From positions 1-29,809 of the forward strand of contig JAEUKO010000017.1 in NCBI GenBank assembly GCA_016794285.1: a stretch of 29,809 nucleotides of DNA, read 5' to 3'. Below are positions 7,187-15,541 of the stretch, one piece after another (within the stretch, counting starts at the first letter, position 1; each line of letters opens with the position of its first letter). The DNA is from UBA1573 sp016794285 (lineage in GTDB: Bacteria > Pseudomonadota > Alphaproteobacteria > Micavibrionales > Micavibrionaceae). The position numbers and the translations under genes are program-made. A model generated the notes under the pieces. It did no database searches and was not told where the DNA came from. It was given only the letters and a program-made list of their open reading frames with translations.

Positions 7187-8026
7187 TCAGGTAGAGGAGC
7201 CGAGTTCTTTTGCGAGCAGCTGGAGGTCAATCCAGCTCTCTTTTTTCTTGATGGGTGTTCTGAGCAAATAAGACGGGTGATAGGATGGAAGGGCCGGATG
7301 GCGGCTTCCGCCAATCTCGGGCGTTTGAGGCGTGTAGTCTTTCCACTTTCCGCGCAGCTTGCTGATACCTTCTTCGGTTTGGAGCAAGGCTTTGGTGGGA
7401 ACACCCCCTAAGAAAAACAGAACCTTCGGCTGGACCAACGCAATGTGACGTTCGATAAAGGGTAGGGACATCTCAATTTCAGCAGGCGAGGGGCTGCGGT
7501 TTCCCGGGGGGCGCCAGTTGAGGATATTGGTAATATAGACAGATTTTTCTGGATCTTCCTCCCACCGGCTCAGGCCAATACAGGCAAGCATTTTATCCAG
7601 CAATTGTCCCGAGGCTCCGACAAAGGGTTTGCCTTGCGCATCTTCTTCGGCCCCCGGGGCTTCACCGATCATCATGACTCTGGCTTTGGGGTTTCCTTCG
7701 GCAAAGACCATATTGGTTGCTGTTTTCCGAATGGCGAGGCCCTCAAATCCGGCAATCGCGGCGCGGAGTTCTTCAAGCGTTGTCGCCGAGCGGGCCAGTT
7801 TGGCAGCCGCCAAGCAGGCTTCGGCCGTGCCAAGAGGTAAGGCGGCCGTTGGTGGTTGGGTTTTATGAGATTTGCTCTCAATGGTTTCTGTTTTGGCTGT
7901 TTCTTGCGGGGCAGCAAGCCAATTACGCGGGGTTTCTTGCAAAACCTCGTCCGCTCCCGCTTCTATGTGCCATTCAAGCCAGAGGGCAGGGTTATCTAGA
8001 AATTTTTGCGGGGCAGCTGACTCCAT
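7187..8026 (-). CDS. Uracil-DNA glycosylase, family 4/5 type, lacking iron-sulfur cysteines
   Basis: A 279-residue protein when started at ATG 8026, which has AAGGAA upstream; the GTG at 8047 has no ribosome site. The first 85 residues are a low-complexity extension. The glycosylase domain follows, with GEAPG at 121-125 (uracil-binding and water-activating motif), QGKPFVG at 131-137, WRPPGNR at 171-177, RGKW at 225-228 and the HPSYLL motif with catalytic-site His at 250. It removes uracil from DNA to start base excision repair. Family 4 enzymes normally hold a 4Fe-4S cluster, but the positions where I expect its ligands read FEGLAI (94-99), NWRPP (170-174) and EIEMSLPF (183-190); the only two cysteines (71 and 149) lie elsewhere. 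It is convergent with the small gene at 6718-7186, with no bases between the stops. Confidence 0.85.
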   Translation of the reverse strand: MESAAPQKFLDNPALWLEWHIEAGADEVLQETPRNWLAAPQETAKTETIESKSHKTQPPTAALPLGTAEACLAAAKLARSATTLEELRAAIAGFEGLAIRKTATNMVFAEGNPKARVMMIGEAPGAEEDAQGKPFVGASGQLLDKMLACIGLSRWEEDPEKSVYITNILNWRPPGNRSPSPAEIEMSLPFIERHIALVQPKVLFFLGGVPTKALLQTEEGISKLRGKWKDYTPQTPEIGGSRHPALPSYHPSYLLRTPIKKKESWIDLQLLAKELGSST

Positions 8027-8073
8027 CCGCCAGATTTCCTTTTTCACTAAGAGATTATTTTTTATTCTTGATA

Positions 8074-8079
8074 TATAAT
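8074..8079 (+). promoter_or_regulatory. Possible -10 element for the ETF-QO gene
   Basis: TATAAT at 8074-8079 is a perfect -10 hexamer 60 bp before the ETF-QO start, in the AT-rich stretch between divergent genes. No good -35 is seen 16-18 bases upstream. Confidence 0.25.
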
Positions 8080-8139
8080 GAAGACAGTGACAACCCGCAT
8101 AATGCCTATTTTCCTAATAACTCCACAGGATTTCATTCA

Positions 8140-9756
8140 ATGACCGCCCCTCGACCTGACCGTGACAGTATGGTGTATGATGTCGTAATTATTGGCGGCG
8201 GGCCGGCCGGCTTGTCTTGCGCTATCCGTTTGAAGCAGGTGGATCCGTCCCTGACCGTTTGTGTTTTGGAAAAAGGGTCAGAGATCGGGGCGCATTCACT
8301 TTCTGGCGCAGTTCTGGAGCCAAGGGCTTTAGCTGAACTTTTCCCAGATTGGAAAGAACGGGGGACTCCGTTGACCTGTTCGGCCAAGGAAGATTTCTTC
8401 GTTCTTTTGACGGAGGAGAGTCATTTCGTTCTGCCCACACCTCCGCAAATGCGTAACGAAGGAAATTACATTATCTCGCTGGGGAGTTTTGCCAAGTGGT
8501 TAGCTGGACAAGCGGAATCTCTCGGGGTTGAAATCTATGCAGGGTTTGCCGCTGCTGAAATTCTGTTTCATGAGGACGGCCGCGTCAAAGGAGTGGCGAC
8601 AGGCGATATGGGTTTGGATAAAAACGGCGCGCCCAGCGCATCGTTTCAATGCGGGATGGAACTTCATGCGCGGCAGACCATTTTTGCTGAAGGGTGTCAT
8701 GGGTCTTTGAGTCAAGAAATCATTCATCACTTTAACTTGCGAGAAGGTCGCTCTCCTCAGACTTATGGTTTGGGGATCAAAGAAATTTGGGAAATCCCTG
8801 CCGATCAGCACCATCAAGGCCGCGTGGTTCATACGCTGGGTTGGCCCCTTGACCCTCATACCTATGGTGGATCGTGGCTGTATCACATGGAGAATAATCT
8901 GGTGTCGGTTGGCTATGTGGTGGGGCTTGACTACCAGAATCCGTATTTATCTCCGTTCGAAGAAATGCAGCGTCACAAAACCCACCCCTATCTTCAACAA
9001 ACCCTCAAGGGAGGAAAGCGTATTTCCTATGGGGCGCGGGCTTTGGTGGAGGGCGGATTGCAAAGTCTTCCCAAGCTGACTTTCCCCGGGGGGATGTTGA
9101 TTGGTGATAGTGCTGGATTTTTGAATGTTGCTAAGATTAAAGGCAATCATGCCGCGATGAAGTCAGGTATGCTTGCTGCTGAATCTCTGGCCGAGAATAA
9201 GGATGCTGTGGAATGCATAGCCTATACAGAAAATTTCAAAGCCAGTTGGCTTTATGACGAGCTTTATAAAGTTCGCAATATTCGTCCCGGGTTTCACAAA
9301 GGATTGTGGTTCGGGTTGTTGCATTCAGTTTTTCAAACCTTGGGCGGGTGGCGGATTCCCTATACACTTTCTCACCACGCCGATCATTCACAGTTACAAC
9401 CTGCCGCGCAGAGCGAGAAGATAAACTATCCCAAGCCGGATGGAGTTTTGACTTTTGACCGCCTATCAAGCGTGTTCCTTTCAGGAACGCATCATCAGGA
9501 AGGGCAGCCTTGTCATTTGAAACTTTCTGATCCAGATATTCCGCTGGGGCGGAATTTGCCAATGTGGGACGAACCCGCCCAACGGTACTGCCCTGCAGGG
9601 GTTTACGAGATTGTGGAAGAAAACGGAAAAAAAGTCTTTCGGATCAATTCCCAGAACTGCGTTCACTGCAAGACCTGTGATATTAAGGACCCTAGCCAGA
9701 ACATTACATGGACGGTCCCTGAGGGCGGAAATGGCCCAAATTACTCAGGAATGTAA
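8140..9756 (+). CDS. Electron transfer flavoprotein-ubiquinone oxidoreductase
   Basis: A 538-residue enzyme of normal family length. The FAD-binding GGGPAG is at 19-24 in VVIIGGGPAGLSCA, the substrate and quinone-side motifs include GAHSLSGAV and GCHGSLSQ, the second FAD motif is GGMLIGDSAGFLN, and the 4Fe-4S ligands are Cys484, Cys507, Cys510 and Cys513 (YCPAGVY and CVHCKTCDIKDP). It passes electrons from ETF, reduced by acyl-CoA and amino acid dehydrogenases, to ubiquinone at the inner membrane. ATG 8140 has CAGGA 9 bases upstream; the frame stays open far upstream but that extension overlaps the glycosylase gene and is not family-like. The TPR lipoprotein gene follows in the same direction after 76 bp. 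Confidence 0.95.
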   Translation: MTAPRPDRDSMVYDVVIIGGGPAGLSCAIRLKQVDPSLTVCVLEKGSEIGAHSLSGAVLEPRALAELFPDWKERGTPLTCSAKEDFFVLLTEESHFVLPTPPQMRNEGNYIISLGSFAKWLAGQAESLGVEIYAGFAAAEILFHEDGRVKGVATGDMGLDKNGAPSASFQCGMELHARQTIFAEGCHGSLSQEIIHHFNLREGRSPQTYGLGIKEIWEIPADQHHQGRVVHTLGWPLDPHTYGGSWLYHMENNLVSVGYVVGLDYQNPYLSPFEEMQRHKTHPYLQQTLKGGKRISYGARALVEGGLQSLPKLTFPGGMLIGDSAGFLNVAKIKGNHAAMKSGMLAAESLAENKDAVECIAYTENFKASWLYDELYKVRNIRPGFHKGLWFGLLHSVFQTLGGWRIPYTLSHHADHSQLQPAAQSEKINYPKPDGVLTFDRLSSVFLSGTHHQEGQPCHLKLSDPDIPLGRNLPMWDEPAQRYCPAGVYEIVEENGKKVFRINSQNCVHCKTCDIKDPSQNITWTVPEGGNGPNYSGM

Positions 9757-9832
9757 CTTTTTTGGCTAGACCTCTCTGGCCTTTGACTTATATGCTAACC
9801 TAATCTAACCGCGTGTTTCCTTGAAGGCCATT

Positions 9833-11596
9833 ATGACCCGTTTCCCTTTTCTCTTCTTCTGTCTCATATCCTCCTTCTCTTTGTTAGCGGGATGTGATGA
9901 TTCAGACAATAAAACAGAAGGCAGTAATCACTCTTCTGGCATGATAGGGTATTACGCGCCCTCCGGTTCTTACATGCCTCAAAAAACACTTTCGGGCAGT
10001 TACCTCGCAGGACATTTTGCTCAATCGTCTTACGATTGGGATCATGCAGAAAAATTTTTGAACGAAGTTTTGATGGCTGATCCTAAAAATGCCGAATTGC
10101 AACGGCGGGCGATGGCACTAGCTTTGGGATCGGAACAATTTGAAAAAGCGGTCCGTGCCGCGAGAGCTGTGGTCCAGCAGGACAAACAAGCTCCGCTTCC
10201 TCATATCTTGATTGCTTTGGAATATTTCAAGAATGGCCGCTATGAAGAAGTTGCCAAAGAAACATCAGGAGTTCAACAAGATGGCGTAACTCAGTTTATG
10301 CTCCCCTTGATGAAGGCATGGTCCCAGGCGGGCATGGGCAAAACAGATGTTGCTGATTTGGGGGGTAATGCTGTTCACATCTATCAGGCGATTTTAATTG
10401 CCGATTACCGCAATGATGAGGAGACTCTCAAAAAACTTGCCTCGCGCCAGTTTGGAACGCTCGCTCTTTCGGTTGACTCTCTTGAAAAGATTGCCGAAAT
10501 TTATGCCCGTCATGGGATTGCTGCGCCAGCGTGGGATATTTACAACGTACTGAAAAACGGGTTGCCGTCTCGTGCGGCTGAGTTTCAAGAAAAAATTGAC
10601 TCTATTGGAAAGAGCCGCAGCGGAGAGCCTGTCAAATCACCTCAAATCGGTTTGGCGCAAGCGTTGTTTGATATGGGACAAGTTCTTTCCGAGCATTACG
10701 AAGATAGTGCGCGTCTTTTTATCCAAATGGCGCAGTACTTAAATCCCAATGCACCCGATACGCTAATGGTTTTAGCTGAGATGTCGGCGCGGCATGGTCA
10801 GTACGATGTTGCAATTGATTACCTGCAGCGCATTGATACAACGAAAAGCAAAGAACAAGAGATTCGCATTCGCAGAAGTGTGGCTGAACTTCTTGAAGAG
10901 GGCGGAAAAACTGATCAAGCGGTGAATGTTCTAAGCGGTCTTGTCGAAAAATATCAGGATGTTGAAACCCAAATTCAAATCGGTGATTTGTATCGTCACA
11001 AGGAAGAGTATCAAGAGGCTCTTGCGCAATACAACAAGGCTTTTGCCATGGTGAAGGGGGATGTTCCTGAGAAATATTGGCAGTTACTTTATGCCAGAGG
11101 AATGACCCATGAGCGTCTTAAAAACTGGGATCTGGCCGAGAAAGATCTGAAAGCCGCTTTGGTTCTTCAACCAGATCACCCTTACGTTCTCAACTATCTT
11201 GGTTATAGTTGGTTAGATCAGGGAATCCATTTGGAACAAGCAACGGAGATGATTGCCAAGGCCGTTTCTCTTCGTCCTGATGATGGGTATATTGTTGATT
11301 CTCTAGGTTGGGCTCATTACCGTGGTGGCGAGTATGCCGAAGCAGTTAAAACTCTTGAGCAGGCGGTTTCCTTGCTTCCCAATGATTCAACGGTCAACGA
11401 TCATTTGGGGGATGCCTATTGGCAAGTGGGGCGGAAGAATGAAGCGAGATTTCAGTGGAAGCGCGCTTTGAGCTTTACCAAGGAAGCTGAGTTGCAAAAA
11501 CCTTTGAATGATAAGATTGAAAAAGGCATTCCTCGGTTGCCGACAAAAGTTGTTCCGCCGGAAAAATCTTTAGATAAGGCCGAGGTTCCGCATTGA
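9833..11596 (+). CDS. TPR-repeat lipoprotein
   Basis: A 587-residue protein with a lipoprotein signal: MTRFPFLFF hydrophobic stretch and lipobox LLAGC, with the lipidated Cys at 21. Start ATG 9833 is chosen because GAAGG lies 5 bases upstream; a TTG four codons earlier would overlap that site. From about residue 40 onward the protein is a series of tetratricopeptide-like helical pairs; the clearest are in the last 200 residues (for example YLGYSWLDQGIHLEQATEMI, then SLGWAHYRGGEYAEAVKTL, then HLGDAYWQVGRKNEARFQWK). It probably sits in the periplasm or outer membrane as a scaffold. Alphaproteobacteria often carry such a gene next to ETF-QO. Its 3' end overlaps the convergent radC by 27 bp. Confidence 0.85.
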   Translation: MTRFPFLFFCLISSFSLLAGCDDSDNKTEGSNHSSGMIGYYAPSGSYMPQKTLSGSYLAGHFAQSSYDWDHAEKFLNEVLMADPKNAELQRRAMALALGSEQFEKAVRAARAVVQQDKQAPLPHILIALEYFKNGRYEEVAKETSGVQQDGVTQFMLPLMKAWSQAGMGKTDVADLGGNAVHIYQAILIADYRNDEETLKKLASRQFGTLALSVDSLEKIAEIYARHGIAAPAWDIYNVLKNGLPSRAAEFQEKIDSIGKSRSGEPVKSPQIGLAQALFDMGQVLSEHYEDSARLFIQMAQYLNPNAPDTLMVLAEMSARHGQYDVAIDYLQRIDTTKSKEQEIRIRRSVAELLEEGGKTDQAVNVLSGLVEKYQDVETQIQIGDLYRHKEEYQEALAQYNKAFAMVKGDVPEKYWQLLYARGMTHERLKNWDLAEKDLKAALVLQPDHPYVLNYLGYSWLDQGIHLEQATEMIAKAVSLRPDDGYIVDSLGWAHYRGGEYAEAVKTLEQAVSLLPNDSTVNDHLGDAYWQVGRKNEARFQWKRALSFTKEAELQKPLNDKIEKGIPRLPTKVVPPEKSLDKAEVPH

Positions 11597-12292
11597 GGAA
11601 ATGCCATTCTTGGACACAATCAAATGGTCGTGAATTACGATGGAAAATGGTTTTCCTGCTGCAATAATATCTTTGGTCATGACAATGTCCGGTTGGCTTG
11701 GGGTCATGTCTCCGCTGGGGTGATTGTGGACCAGAATAATTGCGGTTGCTCCTAGCTCAAGGGCGCGTTTCATGATCTCTCGAGGGTAGGCAGGAGTATG
11801 GTCCACGGTTCCTGTTTGCTGGGTTTCATCTGCAATCAATTCGTTCTTTTTGTTGAGGAAGAGCAAACGAAAATGTTCCTTGCGTTCATGAGCCATGCTG
11901 GCTTTCAAATAGTCAAGCAAGCGGTCCCATGAATTCAAAACAGGTTTTTTCAAGAGGTCTTGCTTCATCATCAAAAAGGCGGCGGCTTCAACTGTCTTCA
12001 AACTGGTTATAGCCAGATCTGAGATGCGCTCGGACGGAGACTGCTTTTCATTAAAGCGCGAAAATTCTTCAGGCCCTGCATGAAAGACCCCAGAGAGTGT
12101 TCCAAAATAGGCCAGAAGATTTTTAGCCAAAGGTTTTACATCTCGCCGTGGAATAGCCATGAACAACAAAAGCTCAAGCAATTCGTAGTCGGCTAAGGCC
12201 GTTTCTCCTCCCTTCAAAAAACGCTCCCGCAAGCGGTCCCGATGCCCAACGTGATGAGGTGTATCTATTTTGACGGCGGCTGTGTCAGACAT
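11570..12292 (-). CDS. radC: RadC family JAB/MPN-domain protein
   Basis: A 240-residue protein, typical RadC length. The N-terminal helix-hairpin-helix part (about 15-110, DRLRERFLKGG and LADYELLELLL) is followed by the JAB-type metalloprotease-like domain with HNHPSG at 189-194, Asp202 and HDH at 221-223, which match the zinc-binding pattern. Its molecular role is unsettled; a repair role was suggested by name but is not proven. ATG 12292 is chosen because it overlaps the map stop by 8 bases (ATGTCTGA) and gives the normal start; a 17-codon extension upstream is possible but lies within map. The ribosome site is poor, so coupling to map is likely. Confidence 0.9.
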   Translation of the reverse strand: MSDTAAVKIDTPHHVGHRDRLRERFLKGGETALADYELLELLLFMAIPRRDVKPLAKNLLAYFGTLSGVFHAGPEEFSRFNEKQSPSERISDLAITSLKTVEAAAFLMMKQDLLKKPVLNSWDRLLDYLKASMAHERKEHFRLLFLNKKNELIADETQQTGTVDHTPAYPREIMKRALELGATAIILVHNHPSGDMTPSQPDIVMTKDIIAAGKPFSIVIHDHLIVSKNGISSMRNLGLI

Positions 12293-13112
12293 TGTGATAT
12301 GGGGGTTTGTGGTATCCCATCGGGGACAGGGTGAAAATCTCATATCCCGTTTCTGTGACAGCGAGGGAATGTTCGAACTGGGCAGAGAGACCCTTGTCCC
12401 GCGTGACAGCGGTCCATCCGTCTGAGAGAACTTTGGTTTCCCATGTTCCGGTATTTATCATCGGTTCAATGGTGAAGAACATTCCGGCTTCGAGAATAAT
12501 TTTGTCAGAAGGTGGTGCGTAATAGTGCAGAATTTGAGGGTCAGAGTGAAAAGTTTTGCCAAGGCCATGACCGCAGAAATCTCGGACAACAGAAAATCTT
12601 GCGCCTTCGGCAATTTTCTGAATAGCTTTCCCAATGTCGCCCAAAGTTGCCCCGGGCTTGACGGCTTCGATACCAGCCATCATGGATTCGTAGGTTACGT
12701 CCACGAGTCGTTTGGCCTTGACGGGAACCGCATCGCCGACAAGATACATTCGGCTGGTGTCTCCGTGCCATCCATCCACAATGACTGTTACGTCAATGTT
12801 GACAATATCGCCATTCGCTAGTTTTTTTGGCCCGGGAATTCCGTGGCAAACCACATGGTTAATGGATGTGCAAATGGATTTCGGGAAACCGTGATATCCA
12901 AGGGGAGCCGGAACCGCCCCGCGAGAGGTAATAAAGTTATGGCAGATTTGGTCGAGCTCTTCGGTTGTAACCCCTGTTTTAACATAGGGAATAATCATAT
13001 CCAGCGTTTCAGCGGCAAGCTTTCCAGCAAGACGCATGGATTCAAAATCTGCCGGAGAATGAATTTCAATTCCATCTGCCGTAAAACGATTGGGGGAGAG
13101 AGGGTCTTTCAC
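12285..13112 (-). CDS. map: Methionine aminopeptidase type I
   Basis: A 275-residue enzyme that removes the initiator methionine from new proteins. The five metal ligands are visible: Asp107, Asp118, His182, Glu216 and Glu247, along with the substrate His90 in CHGIPG. It is of the type Ia length. The start is GTG 13112 with AAGG about 10 bases upstream. It is the first gene of a map-radC operon, divergent from the CinA-like gene with 83 bp between them. Confidence 0.95.
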   Translation of the reverse strand: MKDPLSPNRFTADGIEIHSPADFESMRLAGKLAAETLDMIIPYVKTGVTTEELDQICHNFITSRGAVPAPLGYHGFPKSICTSINHVVCHGIPGPKKLANGDIVNIDVTVIVDGWHGDTSRMYLVGDAVPVKAKRLVDVTYESMMAGIEAVKPGATLGDIGKAIQKIAEGARFSVVRDFCGHGLGKTFHSDPQILHYYAPPSDKIILEAGMFFTIEPMINTGTWETKVLSDGWTAVTRDKGLSAQFEHSLAVTETGYEIFTLSPMGYHKPPYHNV

Positions 13113-13195
13113 TTGACGCTGGCCTTGGCTACTTACATAATAAAAAGAGGTAATACGTTTCTCCCTTTTATCCTATTCGCCTTGGGTTTGGCAAC

Positions 13196-13978
13196 ATGAC
13201 GCACACATCTTTGACAGCCGCTATTCTCGTAATTGGCAATGAAATCCTCTCTGGGCGGACGCAGGACACAAATTCCCAGTGGATTGCTGATAAAATGGGC
13301 GAAAGGGGCATACAAATCACTGAGATTCGCGTGGTTCCCGATCAGGAAGAAGCCATCGTTCGCGCAGTGCGGGAATTAAAGGGCAGGGTGACCTATTTGT
13401 TCACAACGGGTGGAATTGGCCCCACTCATGATGATATTACCACCGACAGCGTTGCAAAGGCTTTCGGACTTCCGGTTGAACTGAACGCCGAGGCGCGGGC
13501 TTTGCTTCTGGCCCATTACGAAAAGAACGAGACTCAGTTGACAGAAGCACGTCTTCGAATGGCGCGTATTCCAGTCTCAGCGAGTTTGATTGAGAATCCG
13601 GTCTCTTCCGCTCCCGGGTTTCGAATTGAGAATGTTTTCGTTTTGGCAGGTGTGCCGAGAATCATGCAAGCTATGTTGGATCACGTTTGTTCCAGCCTTG
13701 AGTCGGGTCCCCCCATCCTCTCAAACACAATTGCGTGCAGCTTGGCCGAGAGTGAAATTGCCGAGGATTTATCCGAGATTCAGAAGCGTTATCCAGAGGT
13801 TGAAATTGGAAGCTATCCTCATTTCCGTATGGGGGCGTTGGATCTGTCACTGGTTTTGAAGTCTGCTTTGAACGATGCCCTACACACAGCAACAATGGAA
13901 GTTATTGATTTAATTGCTAAACATGGCGGGCTGCCCCGCGCCATGAGCATCAAGTCTGTTCCTCCTCTTCGAGGATAA
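13196..13978 (+). CDS. CinA N-terminal/MoaB-type (molybdopterin-binding fold) protein
   Basis: A 260-residue protein of the MoCF-binding fold. The opening AAILVIGNEILSGRTQDTNS and the TTGGIGPTHDDITTDSVA motif near residues 80-97 are the family hallmarks, followed by a middle region with PVSSAPGF and VFVLAGVPRIMQ. This is the COG1058 (CinA N-terminal) form without the C-terminal deamidase domain, which is common in alphaproteobacteria. Related full-length CinA proteins have ADP-ribose or NMN pyrophosphatase activity, but the role of the short form is not settled. ATG 13196 has no clear ribosome site. tRNA-Leu follows 71 bp downstream. Confidence 0.85.
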   Translation: MTHTSLTAAILVIGNEILSGRTQDTNSQWIADKMGERGIQITEIRVVPDQEEAIVRAVRELKGRVTYLFTTGGIGPTHDDITTDSVAKAFGLPVELNAEARALLLAHYEKNETQLTEARLRMARIPVSASLIENPVSSAPGFRIENVFVLAGVPRIMQAMLDHVCSSLESGPPILSNTIACSLAESEIAEDLSEIQKRYPEVEIGSYPHFRMGALDLSLVLKSALNDALHTATMEVIDLIAKHGGLPRAMSIKSVPPLRG

Positions 13979-14049
13979 AGAAAGACTCAAAAATCGTAAA
14001 AATTGGGTTGAAATCTTTTTGCAGGCTGGCTATAACTCCCTCCTGAGCT

Positions 14050-14134
14050 GCGGGTGTGGTGAAACTGGTAGACGCGCTGGACTCAAAATCCAGAGCCGCA
14101 AGGCGTGTCGGTTCGATTCCGACCACCCGCACCA
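14050..14134 (+). tRNA. tRNA-Leu (anticodon CAA)
   Basis: The 85-nt sequence folds as a class II tRNA: acceptor stem GCGGGTG (14050-14056) pairs with CACCCGC (14124-14130), discriminator A14131, then encoded CCA (14132-14134). The anticodon stem CTGGA/TCCAG (14077-14081 and 14089-14093) encloses loop CTCAAAA, giving anticodon CAA at 14084-14086, which reads UUG. A long variable arm and the TTCGATTCC T loop follow. The element at 14144-14330 begins 9 bp after the CCA. Confidence 0.97.
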
Positions 14135-14143
14135 TCAAAATAC

Positions 14144-14330
14144 TTATAACTAAGTTTATAATTATTCATACAGTTGTCATCCCCGACAAGGGAAGCGAAG
14201 CTGACCGCAGATCGGGGATCTAGTATGTTGAGTGCAGCGAAGCTGCACAAGATTCTGGATCCCGTGCGTGTGAGCGTCCTACGGACGCGCCCACGGGATG
14301 ACGAATAAGTAATTATAGACTTAGCTATAA
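14144..14330. repeat. MITE-like palindromic element, copy B
   Basis: A 187-bp element with terminal inverted repeats: the left end (TTATAACTAAGTTTATAATT from 14144) and the reverse complement of the right end (TTATAGCTAAGTCTATAATT from 14330) agree at about 22 of 26 positions, each followed inward by GTCATCCC. Internal hairpins include GTGCAGC-GAA-GCTGCAC (14232-14248) and GCGTCC-TAC-GGACGC (14274-14288), and a long stem ATCCCCGA/TCGGGGAT (14179-14218). It is the reverse complement of copy A at 90-266. It lies between tRNA-Leu and murG and has no coding capacity. Confidence 0.8.
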
Positions 14331-14373
14331 ACACTGTAAAAAACTTTGGGGTCCGCCCTTTTGGCGGTGAGCT

Positions 14374-15474
14374 GTGGTGGATCGTTCGGACTCTCCTTTG
14401 ATTCTTTTGTGCGCGGGTGGAACAGGCGGCCATATGTTTCCTGCCTGCGCTTTGGCCGAGGAGCTGCTTTCGCGTGGGTTTCGGGTTGCTTTTGCGACTG
14501 ACTCTCGTGGACAAAGATACCTTGGAGGAATGGAATCGGTTCCGCAATTTCTGCTATCCAGTGCCCCCTATCTGCCCGGGATGAAGGGAAAATGGGCCGT
14601 TATAAAGGCCTTACTCGCAGGATATATTGAGGCGTATCGTTTGATCGGGCGGCTTCGCCCCGCTGTGGCGGTTGGTTTTGGAGGGTATCCGTCCGCGCCG
14701 CCGATGTTTGCGGCTTTGCATCGCCGGATTCCCACTCTGATTCATGAACAAAACGCTATCTTGGGCATGGCCAATATTCTGCTGGCTCCCTTTGTTGATA
14801 AAATTAGTCTTTCCCTGTTTCCCACGGCGCGGCTGAAACCAAAATGGGCTGGAAAAGCTCATGTGACAGGAAATCCTGTGCGGGCTGAAATTGTCGCTCT
14901 TTCTAATGCCGCCTATCCGGACCCTAGCGGCGGTCTCCAGATTCTCATCGTAGGGGGATCACAAGGCGCAAAGGTGTTTTCTGAGGTTATTCCTCCGGCT
15001 CTCAAAGGGCTTCCTGCAGACATCAAGTCTCGCCTTAAAATTTCCCAGCAAGCCAGAGCCGAGGATCTTCCGGCTGTGGTGGCCAAATATCAAAATTCGG
15101 GATTGGATGTTGAGGTTCAGCCCTTTTTTCGTGATATGCCAGAGAGGTTGGGGGCGGCGCATTTGCTGGTTGCCCGCTCGGGGGCTAGCACAGTTGCCGA
15201 AGCCAATGTCGCGGGGCGGCCTGCTTTGTATGTCCCTTTTCCATGGAATCGGGATAACCAGCAAAAGTTTAACGCTGAGGTGGTCGCGGCTGTGGGTGGG
15301 GCAAAAGTCTTGCTGGAACAGGATATGACCCCAGACAGTTTTCGCTCTGCACTCCTCTCTTTTCTTGAAAACCCTGAGGGGTTACGCCAAGCGGCGGCGG
15401 CGGCCAGAACCTTGGCGCAGCCACAAGCAGCCCAGAAATTGGCGGATGATGTGGTCTCTTTGCTTGCATCTTAA
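14374..15474 (+). CDS. murG: MurG, lipid II-forming GlcNAc transferase
   Basis: A 366-residue glycosyltransferase that adds GlcNAc to undecaprenyl-PP-MurNAc-pentapeptide at the inner face of the membrane, making lipid II. The N-terminal glycine loop GGTGGH is at 15-20; HEQNAILGMAN, the second loop VGGSQGA and the C-terminal donor-binding region (ARSGASTVAE and PFPWNRDNQQ) are all present. The GTG start has GGTGAG upstream; a second GTG one codon later is equivalent. It begins a murG-murC-murB run but lacks the usual upstream ftsW and mur genes; instead tRNA-Leu and a repeat element precede it. Confidence 0.96.
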   Translation: MVDRSDSPLILLCAGGTGGHMFPACALAEELLSRGFRVAFATDSRGQRYLGGMESVPQFLLSSAPYLPGMKGKWAVIKALLAGYIEAYRLIGRLRPAVAVGFGGYPSAPPMFAALHRRIPTLIHEQNAILGMANILLAPFVDKISLSLFPTARLKPKWAGKAHVTGNPVRAEIVALSNAAYPDPSGGLQILIVGGSQGAKVFSEVIPPALKGLPADIKSRLKISQQARAEDLPAVVAKYQNSGLDVEVQPFFRDMPERLGAAHLLVARSGASTVAEANVAGRPALYVPFPWNRDNQQKFNAEVVAAVGGAKVLLEQDMTPDSFRSALLSFLENPEGLRQAAAAARTLAQPQAAQKLADDVVSLLAS

Positions 15475-15541
15475 CAATCCTATTGTGATGATGGCTCATC
15501 TTTGCCATGTATAGGCACTTACCAGAAAAAAGAGGTGCGCG

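Noticed and set aside
7717..8139. Long upstream extension of the ETF-QO frame
   Set aside because: It overlaps the glycosylase gene on the other strand, is not family-like, and a proper start with ribosome site exists at 8140.
9821..9832. TTG start four codons upstream of the TPR lipoprotein
   Set aside because: The GAAGG ribosome site lies within these codons and fits the ATG at 9833, which gives a normal lipoprotein signal.
14179..14330. CRISPR-like spaced repeats
   Set aside because: The repeats here are inverted hairpins within one element, not regularly spaced direct repeats, and no cas genes are present.
13950..14547. Minus-strand open frames across tRNA-Leu and the repeat element
   Set aside because: They run through the tRNA, the palindromes and the start of murG and have no ribosome site; they are by-products of the repeats.
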